Positions 34,601 through 43,700 of a stretch of 64,000 nt of DNA are shown one piece after another. The first letter of the stretch is position 1, and each line of letters starts with the position of its first letter. Made by a program: the position numbers and the translations under genes. The stretch comes from Angiostrongylus vasorum (Eukaryota; Nematoda; Chromadorea; Rhabditida; Metastrongylidae), in the NCBI GenBank assembly GCA_018806985.1, contig JADANN010000417.1:62001-126000 (forward strand), given 5' to 3'. Under the pieces are notes generated by a model. It saw only the letters and a list, made by a program, of their open reading frames with translations, was not told the DNA's origin and searched no databases.

Positions 34601-35744
34601 ATCAACAGGAGAAAAAGGTTTACAAATAGCACCAGTACGTACTTACATTTAAATTCAGCACGATATTCTCATTCTTCTGCGAAACCGGTTTCCGCTCCGA
34701 ATGTTGTGCGAATTACGACCCAAGCTACTAAGTCATTGTCTTCAGGTCCGGTTAAACCCACAGTAAGTTTGGATTCAAATACCAACGATTTTGTTTATAT
34801 CAAAATGTCTGCACTGCCTCGATATGGTGTTTTACATATATATAAAATTTTGCTGTTCTGTCTTGTAGGCGAACTGCAATCTCATCAATGGTGAGGATTC
34901 ATCATCTAGGCTTTCTTCAGGAATTGCTACTACAAATAGTTCCACCACTCGGATTGGCTCGGGTTAGTTTTTCGTGCTACTTAATATTATCTCATTCCTC
35001 TTTCTTGGTCTCTGTTCTTATATCTCTTAGTGAACTTAATCGTGCTTTCTGGTTGGCTTGGTCCTCATATGTCGTTCACACAAAATTTTTTGAGGTAATT
35101 ACTGGTGAGCTTCATTAGAGTACAATAATGCTTCCTTCCAAAGATGAGAGAAAAGTGACTTTTCAAATGTTAGTCGGATACTTACTTAGATACTTGGATG
35201 GCCCGTCCTCACTGGTTGTGCCGGCTCCAGCATAATCTCCATTTTTTCGGAGTTTTGCTGGTTTAGTCACTGTGGTTTTCTGAAGTCCCGGATGTCAGCC
35301 TGGCCAAGGTGGGCCCCAGGTAGCGACCACCACAGGCAGTCGCAGCCTTTGTGGATCAGAGGGATATTTGCCACCATGCGACTTTGATACCAGGACGGTG
35401 GCCGTTCCTTGTATTGGTTTGCTCTTAGCTGCGTTTCCTGATGGAAAAGTCGGAGTCCTTCTAAGCTTAAGAGACCCTGCGAAGGTGATTAGTCCCCCGC
35501 TGCACATCGCAGCCCAACACCCAGGAACACCTCCCAGCCAAGATGAGGCGATAAACCGTTTGTAGAATTAGTCGGATATTAGTTTTTCATCACAGATGAT
35601 GCATATTTCGTCAATTTCAATCGTTGTTTTTCTGCATAGACTTTGAATGTAACTGCAGGTTTACGACCTCCAACAGCACTGACACGTCTCAGTACCGGAA
35701 CCGGAATTCCTCGTCTTTCACGACCTAACTCGCCTGCGAAATAA
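19658..35744 (+). CDS. zyg-9: XMAP215/ZYG-9 family microtubule polymerase, two TOG domains
   Basis: TOG proteins bind tubulin dimers and speed microtubule growth; C. elegans ZYG-9 acts at centrosomes and in the early spindle. Eighteen exons: 19658-19768, 24869-25060, 27200-27289, 27853-28011, 28082-28213, 28672-28776, 29405-29515, 29595-29717, 29800-29937, 30006-30099, 30245-30420, 30512-30646, 30820-30915, 32162-32375, 32472-32564, 34659-34762, 34869-34962, 35660-35744; about 750 residues. The junction between exons 10 and 11 is the least certain. TOG1 is residues 1-228 ([10 protein letters not shown]) and TOG2 264-554 ([14 protein letters not shown]-like helices). The 555-750 tail is Ser/Thr/Pro/Arg-rich and ends with [11 protein letters not shown], an SxIP-like EB-binding motif. 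C. elegans ZYG-9 is near 1400 residues with three TOGs, so this is short. An acceptor (TTTTTTTTCAG, ending 19631) precedes the ATG. Introns hold many repeats. The symbol rests on family membership; orthology is untested. Confidence 0.88.
20205..23470 (+). mobile_element. RTE-type non-LTR retrotransposon in zyg-9 intron 1
   Basis: Fullest copy in the window, in the same orientation as the host gene. Its 5' region (20205-20640) recurs at 39.3 and 52.6 kb. The open frame at 20415-21239 encodes an apurinic-type endonuclease ([38 protein letters not shown]). Downstream frames carry reverse transcriptase: [20 protein letters not shown] at 22103-22160, [16 protein letters not shown], and LRFADDIV (the FADD catalytic box) near 22620. 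The frame at 22764-23225 gives the C-terminal [11 protein letters not shown]...[15 protein letters not shown] region. Frameshifts and stops separate the blocks, so it is inactive as read. Confidence 0.92.
24015..24385 (+). repeat. HP400 repeat copy in zyg-9 intron 1
   Basis: Forward copy from CCTTCCAACGATTTATTGCC to GGGCCATCCAAGTATGTG. The hairpin near 24176-24204 has one mismatched pair. Confidence 0.8.
24575..24693. repeat. Tandem duplication of about 60 bp
   Basis: Two head-to-tail units, each containing GTTGTTGCATCCTGAA, TTTTTCATCCTACAGGTG, a T-tract and GAAATGTTGTTAA. They differ at one base and in T-tract length. Each unit holds a CTACAG|GT site resembling a splice acceptor. Confidence 0.9.
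25690..25970 (-). repeat. SINE-1 copy in zyg-9 intron 2
   Basis: Minus-oriented copy. On the minus strand the head reads GTGTGGCACAGTGGTCGGAG (A-box-like), followed by AGGATCGATCCCC. Confidence 0.85.
26500..26775 (+). repeat. SINE-1 copy in zyg-9 intron 2
   Basis: Forward copy with TGTGCAGCGCAGTGATTAGA at the head and GGGACTGATCAACACCGAGA at the tail. Confidence 0.85.
27560..27825 (+). repeat. SINE-1 copy in zyg-9 intron 3
   Basis: Forward copy lacking a clean A-box head. The middle (GTAGGATAGCAGCACTGGCT) and tail (AGATTGATCAACGCCGAGAG) are well kept. Confidence 0.8.
28260..28545 (+). repeat. SINE-1 copy in zyg-9 intron 5
   Basis: Well-preserved forward copy. GTGTTGCGCAGTAATCGGAG and CATGGGATCGATCCCGGC hold the A- and B-box-like elements. 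Most of the 458-base intron is this insertion. Confidence 0.85.
29020..29275 (+). repeat. SINE-2 copy in zyg-9 intron 6
   Basis: Forward copy starting CAGCCTCAGCTGAACTGGGT. It includes GCATGGTGTGGTTTTGAACG, CCCGTTCGTTACCC and the GTTTTGCAAACACCTCAGCA block. Confidence 0.7.
31015..31565 (+). mobile_element. RTE 3' fragment in zyg-9 intron 13
   Basis: Matches the C-terminal end of the RTE copy: [20 protein letters not shown], then a nucleotide match through the GTGGGCCGGATGCATAATGC region to the 3' end CCACAGGTGATACAGGAATA. Frames are broken. Confidence 0.8.
31605..31890 (-). repeat. SINE-1 copy, diverged
   Basis: Minus-oriented copy with tail AAAGCTCTTGGTGCTGATTA at 31609 and the head near 31890. 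It abuts an AT-rich tract. Confidence 0.7.
31895..32020. repeat. ATAA/TGA-rich microsatellite
   Basis: Irregular AAT/GAT repeats in zyg-9 intron 13, just beyond the head of the adjoining SINE-1 copy. Confidence 0.8.
32565..34658 (+). other. zyg-9 intron 15
   Basis: A 2.1 kb intron. Apart from an RTE fragment at 33235-33560 I see nothing recognisable. The open frame at 33698-33946 has no supporting signal. Confidence 0.5.
33235..33560 (+). mobile_element. RTE internal fragment
   Basis: Nucleotide match to 21250-21520 of the RTE copy: GGTTTCTGTCTAGCCGATAT against GGTTTTGCCTAGCCGATGTC, and TGGGAAATATCGTTATTAAT against TTGGGAAGATGCCGTTGTCG. No open frame remains. Confidence 0.65.
35186..35563 (-). 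repeat. HP400 repeat copy in the last zyg-9 intron
   Basis: Minus-oriented copy. Tail block ACTTGGATGGCCCGTCCTCA is at 35192 and head GATGAGGCGATAAACCGTTT near 35550. Confidence 0.85.
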
Positions 35745-35745
35745 A
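35740..35745 (+). terminator. Polyadenylation hexamer overlapping the zyg-9 stop codon
   Basis: AATAAA is formed by the last Lys codon and the TAA stop. If used, the 3' UTR would be only about 10-25 bases. Confidence 0.4.
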
Positions 35746-36905
35746 AGCTGTAACGAATTTGATTTGCCGAAGTTTACATATGCACTAATTATTTAGTATT
35801 GATATGCAAATATCCGCTGTCAGGGTCCAAGGTTTATGTTTTCCCATTTCTGGCTTTCTAAACTTGCATATTTCACTTAGTCCACTCTCTTTTTCATACT
35901 ACGTGTATTTCGATAATTCGCAGCTCTGAATGGCACCCATTCAATGACATCTACTTTTATGCTTCAATTGAAATTGAGTAGAAACTTTGTTGTATAAAAA
36001 TTGAATTGCCTCTAAGATTGTATTTTGGTGATTGTTGTAAACCTACTGCCCTAAAGAATAATAATTATTGCATTGCCTTCCAAGACATTACTGTATTGAT
36101 TTCCTGTATTAAATTAGTTGTTGTTTGTTGTATCACTCGCTATATTACAGAAAAAGGAAGTGGCTAGTGGCTATTGATTGCTACCATTATTATCCAGAAC
36201 GTAGGATCTATCGTTTACTCGTAAACTCTCATCCTTTAGTAGCTAACCCATGCGCAAGTACACCAAGTTTTGTGTGGCGGTGTTTTAGGAGGAGGCATAG
36301 TTTTTTGCTGGGTGCGATGTGCGATTAAAAATTCGTCCGGAAGGTTTTTTGTAAATCATTAATTGTAAAGGTTTTGGCGAGCAGAACATATTATGTTGGA
36401 TAAGCTATCAATTAAATACAGAAACTAAAGCGAATAAACTCTGTGGAGAAACAAAGCATTCGAAAATGTTATGCTTCGAGAGCACCACTTGCTCATCAAT
36501 GTATGCATTGGTGCTGATGCATGTGATCCGTTTCTATTTCGAAGGGATTGGCAATGTTTACGGGCGCAGGAGGCAACGGGTTCGCTAAATGGGAAGCAGT
36601 TGCAATGGTAGGAAGCTTTGATAATGAAGCGAATTACCATCCTTGAATTGCTGTAACGCACCCGAAATTCGTGTCCTACTTTGCTACAGGATTCGTGAGC
36701 ATTGCGTCTTTCCCCTTTTTGAAGTCAGAGAGGGCAAAAAGCTGGCAAACCTGAGGCAGGAGCATGAAGATATGAGTACGACGTGGAGGCATTTCTAGTA
36801 ACGCTCATGGTAGGGGGGATATGCTCCGGATGTGTAATTTTTTAGGTCGCTTTGAGCAATATTTGTCATATGCTGTTGTTCAGTATTTTACTTCCATCAT
36901 ATGAT
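35746..36905. other. Intergenic interval
   Basis: About 1.2 kb between the convergent zyg-9-like gene and the minus-strand gene ending at 37758. I see no repeat or exon with support. Confidence 0.4.
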
Positions 36906-36907
36906 TA

Positions 36908-37147
36908 AACCAGGATTAAACCATTACCAGGATCCACCACCGTCCTGGTATGGAAGTCGCGTAGTGGCAAATCTCCCTCTAATCCACAAGGGTGCGACTG
37001 CCTGTGGTGGTGGAGACCTGGGGGCAGACTTTGGCCTGGTTAACCTTGCGACTCCAAGGAACCACAATGGCTAGACCAGCAATTCTCCGAAAATGGTGAT
37101 TATCCTGAAGCCCGCACAACCAGTGAGGATGGTGAATCGAGGTCTTG
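36908..37147 (+). repeat. HP400 partial copy
   Basis: Forward copy truncated at its head. It begins near GATTAAACCATTACCAGGAT, keeps the hairpin (about 36935-36963) and ends GTGAGGATGGTGAATCGAGG. Confidence 0.8.
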
Positions 37148-37189
37148 TAGTCGTGGAATTATGATAATTTAAATCTAGGTATCTGTGAG

Positions 37190-37465
37190 CCACTATCTAG
37201 GTGAGAGCGCACTGGTTAGAGACGTCCTCAAGTACCCACAATATCCTTTGTTCCATCTCGTGTCCTAGCAAACTGAGCACTCCACCGCTTTGGCTCGAAG
37301 AACTGCTATTCTCTGAAAGGGTAGAAACGTTCAGCGTTATATCGATGGGCTTCCTCAAGCTACTGTGTAGACCACGTAGGTATCATCACCTCTCCAATGC
37401 CTAACGAGTCGCATTCGTGGCGCATAGCTAGGGGATTGATTAACAGCAAACGCTTCATCCCCTAG
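37190..37465 (+). repeat. SINE-1 copy, diverged
   Basis: Forward copy. GAGCGCACTGGTTAGAGACG is A-box-like, and GGGGATTGATTAACAGCAAA is the tail block. Confidence 0.6.
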
Positions 37466-37757
37466 TTTTTATTAGGGTGAGCGTATTTGTAATGAGTGTT
37501 TAGCAATCAGCTGTTCTCGTAGGTGCTAATTCTTTGTAAATCACGTAATGATAGTTGGGCACGTCGCCATGGTCGAAGGAGAGAACAGCCATGCCACCAC
37601 GCTAGAGCTCTTGTTGCGCAGACGGAACCTCCAACTATCCAACTAAGATTATGGTAGTTATGGTGCCATGCTTCTAGAATCGCAGCAAAATCCATCGTAG
37701 TGGTGTCAAATCTTTGTTTTCTTGCTTGCTGTGAAAACAAAACACTCAAGTTTATTG

Positions 37758-40700
37758 CTATCCCTTAAAAATGTCATCTTTAACGTCGGCCAGTGTCTCG
37801 TACTGCGGATCTTTGGCGTCAGCTTTTTGTACCTGAAAATAGGACAAAGCTATTGTTTGCCGTCTTCTTAAAGCACATTTTACGAGTACTTTAAAGTGCA
37901 ATCTGAATAACCTTCGCTGGTTCTTTGAACTTTTTGTTCTTGTCTCCCTTTTCCTCCGGTTTCTCATCGACGAACAGATCTTTACCGATTCCGCGCAAGG
38001 TCTGGAAACGAAGACAATGTTTAGCGAAATTTAAATTGAAGAACTTGTTTTACGCATGACTAAGTACTTAACGACGGAAAGTTCTAAGAAATGTGCCGAC
38101 CTCGAAAAACTGGTCTACCTATCGCAATATGAAAGGCTGGCTTAAAAGGTTTTTTTAAAATCGTCTAAGACTTTTCTCCCAGTTCAGAAAATCAACGAGG
38201 AGAATCTACGAATGTAAATGGTACAGTTAGGCAAAAATTAACTCTTCAATTCACTACTAACAGTTTTCTTCTGATCACAGTAACCATGAGTTCAATGTGT
38301 GCAAGGAAACTGCCGCAATCCTTGTTACCGCCCAACATACCTCACTCTCCGACGTCTCATTTGGTAGATCTGGTGGCTTTCACACAGTTCCCTTCTCCGC
38401 TAGTTGTACTTTTTTTTTGAAGTCAGTAGAATAGCAGATATGAAGGACAATGAGAAAAGATTTATGAAGAACACTTGCCTCATACTGCGGGTCCTTCGCA
38501 TCGGCTTTCGTGATGTTTGATGGGGGGTTTGAACTTCGACTTGTTTGGATTCTCTTGGCTTTCCGGTACGTCCTTAGCTTCCTGTTAACCCAAAGTAAAA
38601 GTATATTCGGTGCATATCTGATTTTGAGAAAACCCCAGACAAGTTGTTACTTGAGATTATCTACATAAGAAATTCCTTTTCATAATCGTTATCCTAATTT
38701 GTAGAATAGAAACACTCACTGAAGCCAACGAGTAGGTTTTCAACTTTGTTTTTACCCACTAAAATGATGCATGTGTAAATTTCTCCATTCACTTTCTAAC
38801 CTGTTTTCCTTTCGCAGATTTTTTGCGCTTCATTGTCAGGCTTCTCAGGCTTCGGTTGAGCTTTCTCCGCTTTCTCCTTAAAAGTGAATATTTATGATCG
38901 TAGCAATTTCTTCAGTTTCTCGTAAGGATAGCCCTTTCAGAATTAATACCTACTGGAACTATCGGCGGCTCTTCGTTTTCCTCTCCTTTACTTCGTACCT
39001 GTGGTCCTTTCTTTTTTCCCTGTTTGCCGGACTGAAAATTTGTATTCCCATCACGATAGAATATGTATAAGTCACAAGGTCTACTTATAGACGTCAATAT
39101 TACCACTTTTGCAATTAAAAAAAACAGAGGTTTTCATCTAGAACCTAGCGAACACAGAGGTGTGCCGGTGTGAGCGTCTGTGCTGTGTGCATGTACGTGT
39201 GCGTTCGTCTGCGTGTTAAAACCGTTCTTCATCGTCCTCTAATGACGAAACATAGCGAATGATGAGAAACGAAAATGAGCGGCTAAAAAAGTTCTCGAAG
39301 TATTAGTTTCCACGGATCTCCATCAGTTGAGGGATTTTAAGTTAGAGAGTAGAGTCGCTAAAAGGAGCTCTTGTGACGCATGCGGGCTAAACGCTGTGCG
39401 AAATCGTTCTTGGACTTTTCTGAAGCGCAGGTTAGTCCATGCCATTGGCTCCACGTTTCTGCTGTGCCGATTTGAAACTTGCTTTCTGTATTCACATATG
39501 TTCATGTTCATGCATGCGTGCGTGGATATGTTCTCGTTTATGCAAATTTTTATTCCACAGGTTGGGAAAAAAAATTTCTTTTTGGGAAAAATCCGTAAAT
39601 TAAGTAGCTGAGAAGCACATGGGTGATGGTTTGGAGTCTCCCATAATAAATAGACTCTATATCTAGTCTGGGAGAGGCTGGTAGGCTATCCGTGAACATA
39701 TCCAGCCCACATGCTGACACCTCGACAAGTTCAATTCTAGAATTGCTAAGGTAACGTAAGGTATGTACTCGTTATACAATCAAAACAACATCTAGATCCT
39801 ACACTGCAGATCTGATGATGCAGGCTAAAGGAGGCTGACGTCTTTTGTGATACTGGAGAAGAAATGTTCCTCGGAAAATGCGACAGCGTTGGAGTCGACG
39901 GTGTCGGCGTTCTCGTCAACATTTGTTTGGCCATGGACATTGGTTAATTCGAACAACTAACAACCCCAATCGGAGGTTTTTTTCATTACTGAAGAGATGT
40001 GAGTCAGATAGTTAACCCCCTTTACGTAGTTAACATCTTTTATGCCTTTACCAGTTTTTATCGCTCTGAATATTCTAGTGAAATATTTGTCATTTGTAAA
40101 TATAAGCAATCTTATACCCTTCCAATATACCATTCTACAAATACCTTCACAGCAAATCTCATTGTCAAAGAAGTAAGTTAATAAGAGCTAAATTTTTTTC
40201 TAACACTTTTGAAGAAAGAATGAAAGTGAATGTAAATTGAATACTTTTCCTAGGACTCAGCGGTTCTATACAGAGGAGAATTCGTTGAACTTAGCGCTGG
40301 ACAGTTCGACCGCCCATCTATATAACTATCCTAACATTGTCGTCCCACAACACGTTTCCAGTATAACGTTACGGAAATCATGCAAAATACGTGAGTCTAG
40401 GTACATATACCTGATTTCTATTATAGATTTTTCTTAACTAATTAGATCCTCTTGACGTCTTTTTTCACCTGTCAGGACTGTTCCAACATTTCCTTCATTC
40501 GATTACTTGCATTGTTGTCTTGCAACCGTCACCCTAGGAGGGTAGTCTGACTCGTCGCGTAGCTTCTTCTGCGAGTTGATGGTCCATCGTCTTCTGTATA
40601 TTGAGTGCTGGTTAAGGGTTTTTTTCCTGGAATCTCCAGTTAGCCACGCTGCAACGTCTACAGGTCTTCGTCGCTGGAACTCAGGAGATCTTGTGGATCG

Positions 40701-43700
40701 GAAGGATGTTAGCTTCTCTGCCACCAAGATTCATCAAGTGTGGAAGCGATTCCTGCTCTCAGTTAACTGACCCATTGAATATGATGTAAGGGGGCCGAAT
40801 CCAGTATGTACATACCCTACTACATCACATGTAGTCTCGTTAATCACCGAGTAAGCAGTTGCCACCTTTAGGCGCCACTCTCCCCCCATCGAACACTTGG
40901 TACATATTGTGGGCTCGTTATGCCGTTTTTTTTAAACTGGTTTTCTGAGTATGTAGTTACGAGTAAAGTGCCCTGACGAGATATCCATGTACTCTTCGCT
41001 AGGTTTCTCTGTGGAACTCTCGGACTTCTTTTCATCCTAGGAAACATCGCTTGGATATGAACTCGTTGTTGTTCACTCTTGCTTCAAATTCAAGAAGAAC
41101 CTCCAGTCATGATGTAGAGGCAAATAATTGTAAGAGAATTAGTAATACGCTATAAAAGTATAAAAGATGAAGCTCTCGGCGTTGATCATTCCCTGAGAGA
41201 CGCGCCGTGCAGTCGACTTCATTAAGCATCGTTGGAGGTAATTGAATGCATATCTGGCCTTTACAATGACTCGCGGTGACCTACCGATGTATCCAGCCAA
41301 TGTTGCTATCCTCCCAGACAAGTCTGTACCAATCTGCCCACCGCGAAGGGATGGAGGGCTTGGTGGGTCATGGGGGGCCGGATCTATTCCATGTGTGTGT
41401 TGCAAGGCCTCTCCGACCACTGCGCCACACGCGCCCTTAATGCGCTATAGCAATCAATAATTTCTGGGATGTGAAGACATTTTGTACCTTTGTGAGGAAA
41501 TGAGAGTCACCCCAATAATGTACCCTAATGCTTTTTTAAGTGTCAAACGCAGTGGTTAAGACGGTGTAAATTGTCGAATACAAGAACAGGAGAAACACAC
41601 CACTGTAAAAAGCTTCGTATTTTATGAATCAGTTACAGGACTCCAAAAATGGATCTGAATGAGGAATTCTTGTTACATAGCAATTCCCAAGACCGACTTT
41701 CTGTTAACCTCGGCATTGAGTGATAATTCGATGTTTTTCTTCATTAAGCAGACACGAGGTTGTTATTATAGAATTTATTAGGATACAACAGGTGACGTTT
41801 CGGCGGTTTCGCTTTCTTCAGAGCCTGGCAATGTCAAATCGAGATGCGATCTACTCAGCCAAACACTTTCATAACCCTAACAGATAAAACTTCACAAATA
41901 AATTTGCACTCGCATAAGAAACAGCTTCATTTAAACACCCACCGTTTATTCGTTGTAAGTATTTCAGTTAGTTGGTGGGTAGTAGCCGCACAGAGTAATA
42001 CATGGGCGAGGATTGTGCCTGTGCCAGGTCATTGGATCAGCCTGAGGTATGGGGTTAGGTCACGCCTGAAGACGAGACACTCCCTCATGCGGTTCATTTT
42101 TGAAATTTTGGAATTGATCCAAAACGCTTCAGGAGTTTTACGCGCTGATGTTTTCGATTCGTGCGTGCGGATAGTGTTCTCTTATGCGATTATGGGATAC
42201 TCCCACTTCAAAATCTTCTCCTTTTTGTTCCCGCATCCTATACGCGCCTAGTGGAGTGTTTTGTTTTAATTTAGATTTACCGACTAGGTGTTCTCTTATG
42301 CGGACGCAGAGCGGTCTACCCGTTTCGCCAACGTATTCGTCCCCGCACGCTTTACAAGAGATCAGATAGACTGTACCTGAACTCATGCAATCACCGTCTC
42401 TATCGTTAGGGCAAATTATGCAGTTTTTCGTTATACATAGGCGGTCATATAGGCGGTTGCAAACTAGGTGGTGTCTTAGAGTGTCCGGTGGTATTTCTAT
42501 CGCTCTTACGGATTTCTCTAGACCGGCACTTACTAAGCAACGTTTTATGGCTGCACTTATTTCGTTTGGAATAAAGGGTAAGAGGAACGGAGCCTTGTTT
42601 TCGCTAGAATTATCTAGAATTATCACTCTGAGGCGTGGTTTCTCCTCTGTGCCAATGCCGAGCAGCTACGGAGGTCGTAACTATTTGAAATGGCTATTTG
42701 GCGCGGCAGTTTTGAGGATTCTTCCCTCTGCTCTCCTCTCTACCCGTGCGCACGCTGGTGGCGGTTTGAAATATATTTCTTATAAGATAAGTGCCCTTTT
42801 AGGGTGTAAGGGATGAGAGGAGAGGCAATGAACCACTATATTCTTGCTGCTTGGCTTTCGATACCATTTTATGATGTAGCCGTTTTTCGGATAGGTTAAT
42901 TTGAACGTTTAGAAATGGAAGCCAGTTTTTCTTTCGGTTTCTCACGGGTGAACTTTATGTACTCCGACTGTTCGTCCAATAACTCAAAGTGTTTGTCCAT
43001 CTCCTGTTGTGTGGAGCAGATGACAAAACAATCATCTGTATACCTACAGTAGAGTAATGGCCTGAGATCGATTACTGGTGCTTCCACTTTAGACATAAAG
43101 GCAACGGCAAGGGTTGATGCCAATCGCTGTCCCATTGCCAACCCTCTAATTTGCGCGTAATATTTCTCGGACCATCTGAAGATCGAGCAGTTTAGGCAGA
43201 CCTTTAGGGAGGACCATAAGCTGCTGAATCGAAAAGCCATACGTGTTAACTGCTTCTTCGTGTTGCTCAAGAAGCTCGCGGATGGGTTGCATTGCGGAGT
43301 CGTTCGACACGTTAGTGTAAAGGGCGGTAACGTCGAACTACTCCATAACGTGCACGCTTTTGGCACGTGCGTTACGAGACGATCTAGGAACATTTGGGCG
43401 TTCGTGAGATGGGCTGGTATGTGCTTAAGCAACTGGTTGAGAATTAGATTTATAAACCAAGCAATTCTGTGCGTAGGCTCGTAATTCAAAGATGATCCGC
43501 AAGGAGTGTCTTGTCGTCACGCATGACCTGGCGCCATACCTCAGGCTGATTCAATGATCTGATACAGGCACAGTCCTCGCCCATGTATTACTCTGTGCGG
43601 CTGCTATCCGCCAACTAACTTAAATACTTACAACAAATAAACGGTAGTTGTTTAAATGAAGCCGTTTCTTATGCGAATGCAAACTTATTTGTTAAGTTTT

